DNA of 64,000 nucleotides, from assembly GCA_003426165.1 (NCBI GenBank), contig QUAH01000001.1, positions 62,001 through 126,000 on the forward strand, read 5' to 3'. The notes below the pieces were generated by a model, which worked only from the letters and a program-made list of their open reading frames with translations, made no database searches and was not told the DNA's origin. This document shows positions 32,674-42,319 of the stretch, piece by piece (position 1 is the first letter of the stretch; each line of letters opens with the position of its first letter). The stretch comes from Candidatus Saccharicenans subterraneus (GTDB taxonomy: Bacteria > Acidobacteriota > Aminicenantia > Aminicenantales > Saccharicenantaceae). The translations under genes were made by a program, and so were the position numbers.

Positions 32674-35052
32674 GTGGCAAAAGCCTTAGTGATTGTTGAG
32701 TCCCCGGCCAAGGCCAAGACCGTCAACCGCTATCTCGGTTCCGGTTACCTGGTCAAGGCCTCAATGGGACACGTCTGCGACCTGCCGAAGACCAAGCTGG
32801 GCGTGGACCTGAAGAACGATTTTAAGCCCACCTACCAGGTTATTCCGGAGAGGAAACGCCTGGTGGCCGAGCTCCGGAAGCTGGCCAGGGAGTCCGAGAA
32901 AGTCATCCTGGCGGCCGACCCCGACCGGGAAGGCGAAGCCATTTCCTGGCATCTGAGCCAGCTCCTGGCCCAGGAGAACGAGAAAGTCTACCGGGCAGTT
33001 TTCCACGAAATCACGGAAGAAGCCATCAAGGAAGCCTTCAAGAAACTGGGACCTCTGGACCAGAATAAAATCAATGCCCAGCAGACCAGGAGAATCCTGG
33101 ACCGACTGGTGGGCTACCTGATAAGTCCCCTTCTGTGGAAGAAAATCGGTCGCGGCCTGAGCGCCGGCCGGGTTCAGTCGGTGGCCCTGCGCCTCATCTG
33201 CGACCGGGAACGAGAAATCAGGGATTTTAAGCCCGAAGAATACTGGACGATTGCCGCCATCCTGCGAGCTGAGAATCCGCCTGAATTCCGGGCCCTGCTT
33301 GCCCGGGTGGACGGCAAGAAAGCCAGGATAAAGGATGAGAAGGCGGCTCAGGAAATCCTGGAAGTCTGTCGCCGGCAGCCCTTTATCCTGGAAAAAATCC
33401 AGGTCAAGGCCAAGAAGAAGAATCCGCCTGCCCCCTACATAACCTCGACCATGCAGCAGGACGCCTACCGGCTGCTGCGCTTTCCGGTCAAGAAGACCAT
33501 GATGGTGGCCCAGCGGCTGTATGAAGGACTGGAGCTGGGGGAGATGGGCCCGGTCGGCTTGATCACCTACATGCGCACCGATTCGGTCCGGATTTCCGAG
33601 GTGGCCCGGGCTGCGGCCAAGAAGTACATAGCCGAGCATTTCGGCCCCGAATACGTGCCGGCCAAGGCCGCCCCTCACAAGTCCAGGAAGACCGCTCAGG
33701 AGGCCCACGAAGCTATCCGGCCGACCCACCTGGAGCTCACCCCGGACAGGGTTAAGCCTTACCTGAAAAAGGAAGAATACGAACTTTACCGGCTGATCTG
33801 GAACCGGTTCCTGGCCTCCCAGATGAGCCCGGCCGAGGTGGAAGAAACCCAGTTTGATATCAAGGTGGATAAATATACTTTCGTGGCCCGGGGTGAGGTC
33901 ATCAAGTTCAAGGGCTTTCTCGAGCTTTATGAAAAGCAGCACCTGCGCTTTGAGAATGCCGGAAACGGCGAAAATAAACCTGGAGAGGCAACCGAGCCGG
34001 AAAAGGAAGAGGGCCAGCTGCCGGTGGCCAGAGAGGGTGAAACCCTCAGCCTGGTCGACCTCCAGAGCAAGCAGAACTTCACCCAGCCCCCGCCACGCTA
34101 TACCGAGGCCACCCTGGTCAAGGAGCTGGAGGCCCGGGGAATCGGTCGCCCCAGTACCTACGCTCCCATCATCTCCACCCTCCAGGACCGGACCTATGTC
34201 ATTAAGGAAGAGGGACGATTCCGCCCGACCGACCTGGGATTTTTTGTCACCGACTTTCTGGTCAAGAACTTTGCCGAGCTGTTCGATTACAAGTTCACGG
34301 CCCGGATGGAGGAAAGGCTAGACCGCATCAGCGACGGCCAGGCTGACTGGCTGGAAAGTCTCCGGCAATATTATGAGCTCTTGCATAAGTACCTGGAACA
34401 GGGCCATGAGACCGAGTCGGTTAAAAAGAACGGCATTCCGATCGAGGATAAATGCCCGCGCTGCGGCAAAAACCTGGTGATCAAGGAGGGCCGGTACGGT
34501 AGGTTCAAGGCCTGCTCCGGCTACCCGGAGTGCTCCTACAAGGAACCGCTGGTCAAAAAAGAAAATAAAGTCACCGATAAGAAGTGCCCGAAATGCGGTT
34601 CCCCCCTCGTCTACCGCCGGGGAAAGTTCGGACCCTTCATCGCCTGCTCCACCTATCCGAAGTGCGATTATATCCAGAAGAAGGAAAAAATAGATACCGG
34701 CGTGCCCTGCCCGAAGGGTTGCGGCGGCACCATCATCAAGCGCCAGACAAGAAGAGGCAAGTATTTTTACGGCTGCAGCCATTTCCCCCGCTGTCGGTTT
34801 GCCAGCTGGGACGAGGTGCTTCTCCAGGATTGCCCGAAATGTGGAGCCAAGTATCTGTTCAAGAAAGCCCCGGCTAAGAAAAAGCCTTATCTCTATTGTC
34901 AGAATTGCGATTATGTCCTGTACCTGGAGGCCGAACAGACCGCCGGGCCGGCCGCTCCGGCCCCGGCCGAAACCGAAAAGCCTGCGCCCGCCACCACCCA
35001 GGCCGGCCAGGTTCCAGGAGAAACTGCCGGAAAAGATGAAAAAAGAGATTGA
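32674..35052 (+). CDS. topA: DNA topoisomerase I
   Basis: Type IA topoisomerase that relaxes negative supercoils. The 792 residues begin VAKALVIVESPAKAKTVNRYLG at a GTG immediately after the dprA stop. The Toprim domain (about 3-115) has DPDREGEAISWHL. The catalytic tyrosine is Y299 in LITYMRTDSVRIS. The C-terminus holds at least four zinc ribbons (CPRCGKN, CPKCGSP, CPKGCGG, CPKCGAK...CQNC), followed by a Pro/Ala-rich tail. The end overlaps the xer gene by 17 bases. Confidence 0.96.
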   Translation: MAKALVIVESPAKAKTVNRYLGSGYLVKASMGHVCDLPKTKLGVDLKNDFKPTYQVIPERKRLVAELRKLARESEKVILAADPDREGEAISWHLSQLLAQENEKVYRAVFHEITEEAIKEAFKKLGPLDQNKINAQQTRRILDRLVGYLISPLLWKKIGRGLSAGRVQSVALRLICDREREIRDFKPEEYWTIAAILRAENPPEFRALLARVDGKKARIKDEKAAQEILEVCRRQPFILEKIQVKAKKKNPPAPYITSTMQQDAYRLLRFPVKKTMMVAQRLYEGLELGEMGPVGLITYMRTDSVRISEVARAAAKKYIAEHFGPEYVPAKAAPHKSRKTAQEAHEAIRPTHLELTPDRVKPYLKKEEYELYRLIWNRFLASQMSPAEVEETQFDIKVDKYTFVARGEVIKFKGFLELYEKQHLRFENAGNGENKPGEATEPEKEEGQLPVAREGETLSLVDLQSKQNFTQPPPRYTEATLVKELEARGIGRPSTYAPIISTLQDRTYVIKEEGRFRPTDLGFFVTDFLVKNFAELFDYKFTARMEERLDRISDGQADWLESLRQYYELLHKYLEQGHETESVKKNGIPIEDKCPRCGKNLVIKEGRYGRFKACSGYPECSYKEPLVKKENKVTDKKCPKCGSPLVYRRGKFGPFIACSTYPKCDYIQKKEKIDTGVPCPKGCGGTIIKRQTRRGKYFYGCSHFPRCRFASWDEVLLQDCPKCGAKYLFKKAPAKKKPYLYCQNCDYVLYLEAEQTAGPAAPAPAETEKPAPATTQAGQVPGETAGKDEKRD

Positions 35053-35923
35053 ACAGTTTCTCGACTTCCTGAAGTTTGAAAAGAATGCCTCACCCCATAC
35101 CATCGCCGGTTATCGCCGCGACCTGAACCAGCTGGCCGCTTACCTTAAAGAAAAGGGACACACCTGGAGGACGGCCGAGACCCTGACCCTGCGCGGTTTT
35201 CTGGCCGAGCTCCACGAACGTCGCCTGAAAAAGAGTTCCATCATCCGCAAGCTGGCGGCCATGCGCTCTTTTTTTGAATTCGGGCTGAGAAAGAAATGGC
35301 GCGATGATAACCCGGCCAGCGCCCTGGCCACCCCGCGGCAGGAGCAGAAGATTCCTGGATTCCTCACGGAGGAGGAAACCGCCCAGTTGCTGGAGTGGTC
35401 GGTTGACCGGGATGACCCGCTTGAAGTCAGGGACCGGGCCATCCTGGAGTTGCTGTACGCTTCCGGGCTCCGGGTCTCAGAACTTACCGGCCTGGACCTG
35501 GAGGACCTCCATCTCCGGGAAAGGCTGGTCAGGGTAAAAGGCAAGGGTAAGAAAGAGAGGATAGTGCCCTTCGGCCGCCAGGCAGAGAAATGGCTGCGGG
35601 AGTACCTGGCTTGCCGCTCCCGGCTTGGCCTGAAGAGCACTCCCTCACCGGCCCTGTTCCTGAATTATCGCGGCCAGAGGCTGACCGCCCGGTCGGTGCA
35701 GCGCCTGGTCCAGGACCGGTTGAAGCAGATAGCTGTGTTCCGCAAGATAAGTCCTCACTCGCTCCGTCATTCTTTTGCTTCTCATCTCCTCAGCCGGGGG
35801 GCCGACCTGCGGGCCATCCAGGAGCTGCTGGGGCACCGCAGCCTGGCCACCACCCAGAAGTACACCCACCTGGACCTCGGCCGGCTTCTGGAAATCTACC
35901 GCAAATCGCATCCCCGTTCCTGA
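35036..35923 (+). CDS. xerC: XerC/XerD-type tyrosine recombinase
   Basis: Site-specific recombinase that resolves chromosome dimers at dif. About 295 residues from the ATG at 35036 match the standard Xer length. The N-terminal core-binding domain begins EQFLDFLKFEKNASPHTIAGY. The catalytic domain has the arginine in ASGLRVSELTGL, SPHSLRHSFASHLL, LGHRSLATTQKYTH with the active tyrosine, and DLGRLLEIYRKSHPR. Context after topA points to housekeeping Xer rather than an integrase of a mobile element. XerC versus XerD cannot be settled from one gene, so the symbol is tentative. Confidence 0.87.
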   Translation: MKKEIEQFLDFLKFEKNASPHTIAGYRRDLNQLAAYLKEKGHTWRTAETLTLRGFLAELHERRLKKSSIIRKLAAMRSFFEFGLRKKWRDDNPASALATPRQEQKIPGFLTEEETAQLLEWSVDRDDPLEVRDRAILELLYASGLRVSELTGLDLEDLHLRERLVRVKGKGKKERIVPFGRQAEKWLREYLACRSRLGLKSTPSPALFLNYRGQRLTARSVQRLVQDRLKQIAVFRKISPHSLRHSFASHLLSRGADLRAIQELLGHRSLATTQKYTHLDLGRLLEIYRKSHPRS

Positions 35924-36027
35924 CGATTGTTAAATCAATCGGAGATGGCGATTCGCCCCATTTTCTTCCCGCAGTCCTTATTTACCCGGGGTGCTCCTTA
36001 AAGGCTTGGGTCGGGCTAAAAGGAAGA

Positions 36028-36058
36028 GGGGCAGGGAAGGACGGTTCTTCCCTGCCCC
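36028..36058 (-). terminator. Bidirectional-type hairpin between xer and comEA-like genes
   Basis: An 11-bp perfect stem GGGGCAGGGAA/TTCCCTGCCCC with a 9-base loop. On the reverse strand it is followed by a pyrimidine-rich TCTTCCTTTT, fitting termination of the leftward comEA-like gene. It may also end the rightward dprA-topA-xer unit. Confidence 0.6.
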
Positions 36059-36076
36059 TGGTCTTGGGATTCAAGC

Positions 36077-36385
36077 CTATTTGCCCTCGCCCACGGTGAT
36101 CAGGTCTTTAATCTGGTCGAAGACCTTTTCTCCGATGCCCCGGACCTTCATGATGTCTTCGATTTTCTTGAAAGGTCCATTCTGGGTCCGATAGTCAACG
36201 ATCCTCTGGGCCACCTTTGGCCCGATGCGGGGCAGGTTCTGGAGTTCGGCCGCAGAAGCGGTATTGATGTTGATTTTACCCGTCCCGGCCCTGGGCTGGT
36301 TCTGGGCATAGCCCGGGTTGAAGACCATCAAGCCGAAAAGAACCAGCAGGCTGAGTGCCAGTAATTTTTTGAAACCTCCGGTCAT
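36077..36385 (-). CDS. ComEA-like helix-hairpin-helix DNA-binding protein, exported
   Basis: About 102 residues from the ATG at 36385, with AGGAGG seven bases upstream. A signal-type helix (about 5-25, ending GYAQNQ) precedes a C-terminal tandem helix-hairpin-helix with ININTASAAELQNLPRIGPKVAQRIVDYR, as in ComEA and small DNA-uptake proteins. DNA uptake in natural transformation is the expected job; it is encoded near DprA but on the opposite strand. Without ComEC in view, this is only suggestive of competence. Some secreted HhH proteins in this size class have unknown roles. Confidence 0.85.
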   Translation of the reverse strand: MTGGFKKLLALSLLVLFGLMVFNPGYAQNQPRAGTGKININTASAAELQNLPRIGPKVAQRIVDYRTQNGPFKKIEDIMKVRGIGEKVFDQIKDLITVGEGK

Positions 36386-36520
36386 GAAAACCTCCTTTCG
36401 CTTAAACAAATTGCTTGAAACGGGCCAGGACGGCCCCGGCGGTAAATTATTAAAATTAAAGGCATTAAATCGGGTTTCACCCACTCTTGGGGTAAAGGTT
36501 GCTTGACGCCAGGTTTTTAT

Positions 36521-36540
36521 AGGTCAACAAAAATTGACCT
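36521..36540. repeat. Perfect inverted repeat upstream of comEA-like gene
   Basis: AGGTCAA-CAAAAA-TTGACCT, a 7-bp inverted repeat in the 190-base gap between rdgB and the comEA-like gene. Neither strand shows a T-tract directly after the second arm, so it reads more like an operator than a terminator. Confidence 0.5.
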
Positions 36541-36575
36541 TCCAGAGGGCTGGGCGTGTGACAAACCGGTGCGGT

Positions 36576-37199
36576 CTATTTGTAATCAGGTTGTTTGTTC
36601 TTCAAGAAGTGTTCCAGGAAAAGGCGTACTTTTTTGAGGGCCCGGCCACGGTGACTGACCAGGTTTTTTTCTTCCGGCCGCAACCGGGCGAAGGATTTCT
36701 TGAGCGGTGGATAATAGAAGACCGGGTCGTAGCCAAAACCATTGTGACCGTCCGGCTCCGTCAGTATCAGGCCCCGGACCCGGCCCCTGAAGGTTCTTAT
36801 GATCCGGCCCCGGCAGCCCAGACTGGCCACGCAGACAAAACAAGCGCGTCGCCGGGCCCCCGGCACGGCGGCCAGAAGCTTCAATAATTTTTTTATGTTT
36901 TTCTGGTCGTTGGCCCCGGGCCCGGAAAATCGGGCCGAGTATACGCCCGGCTGTCCGCCTAGGGCTTCAACCTCAAGGCCAGAATCCTCGGCCAGCACCA
37001 GCCCGGAGTATTTCTGGCTGTAGTAAAGGCACTTACCCCGGCTGTTGTCCTCAAAGGTTTTTCCGGTTTCGCGGTATTTTCCGAATTCTGGATACCGGTC
37101 GAGGCTTTCTATCTTGAGAGGCAGCCCCCGTAACAATTTCTTCAATTCCCGGACCTTGCCACGGTTGGAAGTGGCCAGAAGCAGGCGTTGCTCAGTCAA
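36576..37199 (-). CDS. rdgB: XTP/dITP pyrophosphatase (RdgB/HAM1)
   Basis: House-cleaning enzyme that hydrolyses non-canonical purine nucleoside triphosphates such as dITP and XTP. The 207 residues carry LLATSNRGKVRELKKLL near the N-terminus, ETGKTFEDNSRGKC, LAEDSGLEVEALGGQPGVYSARF, GHNGFGYDPVFYYP and SHRGRALKKV, all family motifs. It starts with TTG inside the end of mgtC (8-base overlap). About 15 residues at the C-terminus extend beyond the usual core. Confidence 0.94.
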   Translation of the reverse strand: MTEQRLLLATSNRGKVRELKKLLRGLPLKIESLDRYPEFGKYRETGKTFEDNSRGKCLYYSQKYSGLVLAEDSGLEVEALGGQPGVYSARFSGPGANDQKNIKKLLKLLAAVPGARRRACFVCVASLGCRGRIIRTFRGRVRGLILTEPDGHNGFGYDPVFYYPPLKKSFARLRPEEKNLVSHRGRALKKVRLFLEHFLKNKQPDYK

Positions 37200-37839
37200 C
37201 CCGGAATTCCTCCAGCTGCCCCAGGTTCATCAGGCCGTCGTTAAATTCCTGCTCTTTCTCCTCGCTGCCGATTGTGGAGAAATTCAGTATCAGAAAGGGG
37301 CCTTCCTTTTTGATGCTCAGTCTTTCCAGCTTGACCCCGTGATGAAAACTCAACTTACGCAGCTTGCTCAGCAAGTCGGGAGCGTCTTTGTATTTGAGGT
37401 GGTAGTGGTAAATATTTTTTTTCAGGTAAACGTCCTCAATTTTCCTGAAGGCCACCAGGGTGGCGATGATCAGGGCGGTCAGGATTAAAGCGGGCAGATA
37501 ATAACCGGCTCCGATGACCAGGCCCAGCCCGGCCACCACCCAGATGGTGGTGGCTGTGGTCAGTCCGAGGACCATACCCCGGGCCTGGATTATGGTGCCC
37601 GCGCCCAGGAACCCGATGCCGGTGACCACCCCGGCTGCCATCCGGATGAGGCTGTCGGGCGTGGCACTTGACCCCTGGACCAGCCCGACGGCCAGGCTCA
37701 TCATCATGGCCGAGCCGACGCAGACCAGGATGTTAGTCCTGAACCCGGCCGGCTTCTGGCTGGCCTCCCGTTCGATGCCCACCAGTCCACCCAGGGCCAC
37801 GGCCAGGATCAATTTCAGGATAATTTCCAGTATATCCAT
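37192..37839 (-). CDS. MgtC/SapB family membrane protein
   Basis: The 215 residues have four to five transmembrane helices in the first ~135 residues with MgtC signatures GGLVGIEREASQKPAGFRTNILVCVGSA near 17-44, RMAAGVVTGIGFLGAGTII, and LGLTTATTIWVVAGLGL. The last ~75 residues form a soluble ACT-like domain. MgtC proteins are linked to magnesium limitation and intracellular growth in pathogens, but most homologues are of unknown function. It overlaps rdgB by 8 bases and is the first gene of the leftward pair. Confidence 0.9.
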   Translation of the reverse strand: MDILEIILKLILAVALGGLVGIEREASQKPAGFRTNILVCVGSAMMMSLAVGLVQGSSATPDSLIRMAAGVVTGIGFLGAGTIIQARGMVLGLTTATTIWVVAGLGLVIGAGYYLPALILTALIIATLVAFRKIEDVYLKKNIYHYHLKYKDAPDLLSKLRKLSFHHGVKLERLSIKKEGPFLILNFSTIGSEEKEQEFNDGLMNLGQLEEFRVD

Positions 37840-37954
37840 CCTTTTAACCTTTCCTCAGGCTGGAGCCATCAGTCGCGATGGCGGTTCCAGAACCCGTCCC
37901 TGCCAATTTTATTAAAAAGCCGGCGAAATTAGAAGCGGAAACCGGGGGGGCAGA

Positions 37955-37984
37955 TTAGATTTGTCCCGGTCTCTGTGCTAAAAT
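37955..37984 (+). promoter_or_regulatory. Predicted enolase promoter (extended -10)
   Basis: TAAAAT at 37979-37984 preceded by TGC (extended -10), with a weak TTAGAT at 37955-37960 and an 18-base spacer. It lies 37 bases before the eno ATG. Confidence 0.45.
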
Positions 37985-37991
37985 TCACTAA

Positions 37992-39305
<1,314 letters not shown>

Positions 39306-39362
39306 AATAAAAGAAACTTTCTGATTATAAGTCAGTCTGGCTGGCGCCGGGTATTATCTTCG

Positions 39363-39391
39363 TTACCGGTCAGGTATCTACAATCTATAAT
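39363..39391 (+). promoter_or_regulatory. Predicted promoter of the SH3-barrel protein gene
   Basis: TTACCG at 39363-39368, a 17-base spacer and a perfect TATAAT at 39386-39391, about 70 bases before the ATG at 39465. The preceding eno-to-promoter gap shows no clear terminator. Confidence 0.6.
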
Positions 39392-39464
39392 CATTTCTCG
39401 CCGGATTAAATACTTTTTGCTTTTTACCTTCTTGTTCTGTAATCTTTTTATAAAGGGATCAAAG

Positions 39465-40610
39465 ATGAAAAAGTTTTCATGTATTCTATCTGCCGGCCTG
39501 GTGATGTTGTGCCTGCTGACGCTGTCCTCTGCCGGGCAGGTTCAGAAAATCCGGTTAAAAGTGGTAAGCGAGCAGGCCAACATCCGGTTGAGACCTGATA
39601 TCGCCAGTGAAATGCTCTGGCAGGTGGCCCAGGGGACTGAGCTGGAGGCGGAGAGAAAGGAAGGCGAATGGTACCTGGTTACGGTGGGTAAGCCGGATGG
39701 CTCCAGGATTCAAGGCTATGTTCATGAAAGCCTGGTGGAAGTGATGGATTCCGGGGTGAAGCCGGTACCGGTGGCGCCGGTTCGCCAGCCGGAAGAACCG
39801 CGGCTGCGGGCAGTTGAGGTCAGGCCGAGACCGGAGAGACAGGTGCGCCCTGATTACCTTCTCACCCTGGCCGGGGGCGGCCTCTACCTGTCTCCGACCG
39901 ACCTGAACCGGGCGGCCCAGGGTGTTACCGATTATTACCTGTCCGACCTGGGAACGGGAAAAAGGGCTAACCTTAGTGGTTTGCACCTGGTCTGGTGCTA
40001 CGGGCTTGAGTTTTTCTATCCTCTGGGCAGGCGGGTTTTTCTTGGTCTGGGCTTTGAGTACATGCAGGGAGCCAAGGACTCGACCGTCAGTTTCACCCTG
40101 GACAGCAGTTCCTACCGCCTGTTGACCCGCCCTGGCCTCAGGGACCTTTCCTGGCGGATATCGCTCCTGTACCAGCCGGCTGATATTTTTTACGTCCGGG
40201 CCGGACTTGAGGTCCACCTGGCCCGGGCCAGCTATCTTTACCGGCTGGAGCAGGATGACCTCTGGCTGGAATGGAAGGGTCGGGCCAGCGGCCTGAATAT
40301 CGGCTGGACGGAAGCGGCCGGGGTGCAGTGGCCGGTTACTTCCTGGCTCCAGGTCTATCTGGAAGGAGCTTACCGCTATGCCCGGATAAGAAATTTCGAA
40401 GGCCACAACGAGTACAGCGACTCGGACGGGCTGATGAGAACCGAGAAGGGGAAGCTCTATTACTGGCTGGTAGAAGCTGGGGGTCAGTATTATCCAGCCC
40501 TATTTATCCGGGAACGCACGCCGACCGAGCCCGGAGTCCTGGACCCGAGGCTGGCCGATGTCAATCTTTCCGGGTTCAGCCTGAGGGCCGGGTGGCGTCT
40601 GGTTTTCTGA
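39465..40610 (+). CDS. Outer-membrane protein with bacterial SH3 domain and putative beta-barrel
   Basis: About 381 residues from the ATG at 39465. A signal peptide (about 1-24, ending LSSAGQ) is followed by an SH3b domain (about 28-95: VVSEQANIRLRPDIASEMLWQVAQGTEL...GYVHESLVEV) and a Pro/Arg-rich linker. The C-terminal ~270 residues alternate polar and aromatic residues as in an outer-membrane barrel: LTLAGGGLYLSP, YGLEFFYPLGRRVFLGLGFEYMQG, and a C-terminal RLVF ending in Phe. SH3b domains usually bind peptidoglycan, so it could tether the barrel to the cell wall. I do not recognise a characterised family. Confidence 0.75.
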   Translation: MKKFSCILSAGLVMLCLLTLSSAGQVQKIRLKVVSEQANIRLRPDIASEMLWQVAQGTELEAERKEGEWYLVTVGKPDGSRIQGYVHESLVEVMDSGVKPVPVAPVRQPEEPRLRAVEVRPRPERQVRPDYLLTLAGGGLYLSPTDLNRAAQGVTDYYLSDLGTGKRANLSGLHLVWCYGLEFFYPLGRRVFLGLGFEYMQGAKDSTVSFTLDSSSYRLLTRPGLRDLSWRISLLYQPADIFYVRAGLEVHLARASYLYRLEQDDLWLEWKGRASGLNIGWTEAAGVQWPVTSWLQVYLEGAYRYARIRNFEGHNEYSDSDGLMRTEKGKLYYWLVEAGGQYYPALFIRERTPTEPGVLDPRLADVNLSGFSLRAGWRLVF

Positions 40611-40638
40611 CCGCATCTCAATTTTTTTCAGAATCAGT

Positions 40639-40668
40639 TTGTTTATTTCCGCTCGAATTTTTTATAAT
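40639..40668 (+). promoter_or_regulatory. Predicted promoter of the NSS transporter-metS pair
   Basis: TTGTTT at 40639-40644, an 18-base spacer and a perfect TATAAT at 40663-40668, about 40 bases before the TTG start. Confidence 0.55.
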
Positions 40669-40709
40669 GCTTTCTTTGAACCGCTAATAGAGAAGACGCG
40701 GAGGTCCGG

Positions 40710-42170
40710 TTGAGTCAGAGAGAGCAATTCGTTTCCAGGCTGGGATTCGTGGCCGCGGCCATCGGCATGGCCGTGGGCACCGGTAACATCTGGCGGTTTC
40801 CCAGGATGGCCGCCCAGTACGGCGGCGGGGTTTTTGTCCTGGTGTATCTTCTGGCGCTTCTGCTGTGGTCGGCCCCGTTGCTGATGGTGGAGATGTCAAT
40901 AGGCAGAAAAACCAGGCTGGGGCCCATCGGCGGTTTCCGTGATTTTGTCGGAGAAAAGTATACCTGGATGGGTGGCTGGATGGTGGCCGTCTGTCTCCTG
41001 ATAACTTTCTACTATGCGGTGATCACGGGCTGGTGTGCCAAGTATTTCGTGCTGTCCCTGCAGGGTGCTTTTCGCGAGGGCGTGGACACCGCTGCCCTCT
41101 GGAATAATTTTCTTCACAACCGCTGGCAGAACATATTTTTTCAGGCACTGGCCATCGGCCTGTGCGGTTTGATAATCTATCGTGGCATTCAGAAAGGCGT
41201 CGAGAGAATAAATAAAATCCTGGTCCCTTCCCTGTTCTTATTCCTGATCGTGGCTGCCCTGCGGGCGGTCACCCTGCCCGGGGCCGGCCTGGGCCTGCGT
41301 TATTTATTTGTGCCGGACTGGTCGAAGCTGGCCGACCCGGCCACCTGGTTGCAGGCCTTTACCCAGTCAGCCTGGTCCACCGGGGCCGGCTGGGGCCTGA
41401 TGCTGACCTATGCCGTTTATACCAAAAAAAGGGACGATATCCCCCAGAACTGCCTGGTCGTCGGCTTCAGCGACAATTCGGCTGCCCTGCTGGCCGGACT
41501 GGCCGTCATCCCGACCATTTTTGCCCTCTCTCCCGACCTCGGGGCGGCTCGGGCTTCTCTTTCCGACAACATGGGCCTGACCTTCATTTCCCTGGCCGGC
41601 CTGTTTCCCAAGATGAAAGGCGGGCTGGTGGTGGCTCCATTCTTCTTCCTGGCCATGCTGTTTGCGGCTTTGAGTTCCCTGATTGCCGAGGTGGAACTCG
41701 GGGCCAAGGCCCTGATGGACTTTGGCTGGACCCGGAAGAAGAGCACCCTGGTCATTATCCTGGCCTGCCTGGTCCTGGGCCTGCCCTCGGCCGCTTTCCC
41801 TTCTTTCTTGCTGAACCAGGACTGGGTCTGGGGCATGGCCCTGCTGGTCAGCGGTTTCTGGACCATTCTGGCTGCCAGAAAATACGGGCTGGAAAAACTG
41901 CGCCGGGAAATCAATACCGGAGCTGACCTCAAGCTCGGTCGCTGGTGGACGTTCATTCTTAAATACATTTCTCCCTGCATCTTCCTGGCGGTTACCGGCT
42001 GGTGGTTTTACCAGGCCATCGGCTGGGACAGGAAGACCTGGTGGCATCCCTTCAAGACCAGTTCCGCCGGCACCATTCTTTTCCAGTGGTTGATATTGCT
42101 GGTGCTCGTTCTGCTCTTTAACAGGGCCCTGGCCCGCTGGACCAGGAAGCCTGTGGAAGATGAGGACTGA
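40710..42170 (+). CDS. Neurotransmitter:sodium symporter family transporter (MetP-like)
   Basis: Sodium-coupled amino-acid importer of the NSS family. The 486 residues have about 12 transmembrane helices. The N-terminal sodium and substrate site GFVAAAIGMAVGTGNIWRFP is intact, with the STGAGWGLMLTYAVYTKKRDDIP segment of helix 6 and a SDNSAALLAGL region in helix 7. It starts with TTG preceded by GCGGAGG. A 30-residue MetS-type subunit follows after one base, resembling the MetPS methionine/alanine importer of Corynebacterium. Substrate is inferred from that pairing only. Confidence 0.9.
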   Translation: MSQREQFVSRLGFVAAAIGMAVGTGNIWRFPRMAAQYGGGVFVLVYLLALLLWSAPLLMVEMSIGRKTRLGPIGGFRDFVGEKYTWMGGWMVAVCLLITFYYAVITGWCAKYFVLSLQGAFREGVDTAALWNNFLHNRWQNIFFQALAIGLCGLIIYRGIQKGVERINKILVPSLFLFLIVAALRAVTLPGAGLGLRYLFVPDWSKLADPATWLQAFTQSAWSTGAGWGLMLTYAVYTKKRDDIPQNCLVVGFSDNSAALLAGLAVIPTIFALSPDLGAARASLSDNMGLTFISLAGLFPKMKGGLVVAPFFFLAMLFAALSSLIAEVELGAKALMDFGWTRKKSTLVIILACLVLGLPSAAFPSFLLNQDWVWGMALLVSGFWTILAARKYGLEKLRREINTGADLKLGRWWTFILKYISPCIFLAVTGWWFYQAIGWDRKTWWHPFKTSSAGTILFQWLILLVLVLLFNRALARWTRKPVEDED

Positions 42171-42171
42171 G

Positions 42172-42264
42172 ATGGAAGTCATCGTCTGGATGATAGTTAT
42201 ACTGGGGATCAATTTTGGGGCCCTCGGTTATTTTCTCTGGAGGATTCTCAGGAAGAAAGGTTAG
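42172..42264 (+). CDS. MetS-family NSS transporter small subunit
   Basis: A 30-residue protein: ATG at 42172, then one hydrophobic helix (VIVWMIVILGINFGALGYFLW) and a basic end RILRKKG, with TAG at 42262-42264. GAGG lies just upstream within the end of the transporter gene, one base after whose stop it begins. Tiny single-helix MetS-type proteins follow bacterial NSS transporters in many genomes, and Corynebacterium MetP requires MetS for uptake. The match here is in position, size, helix and basic tail. It is easy to miss because of its length. Confidence 0.78.
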   Translation: MEVIVWMIVILGINFGALGYFLWRILRKKG

Positions 42265-42319
42265 CCGCTGACCGGGGGAGAAACTGATTCCGGCGGGGAA
42301 AAACAAAACCACTGAGATT

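Noticed and set aside
32761..33942. 393-codon reverse-strand frame inside topA
   Set aside because: It is a shadow of the topoisomerase coding frame with no signal, domain or ribosome site of its own.
35036..35923. Xer recombinase as evidence for a mobile element
   Set aside because: It sits in the conserved dprA-topA-xer order with standard Xer length, and no flanking repeats or phage genes were seen.
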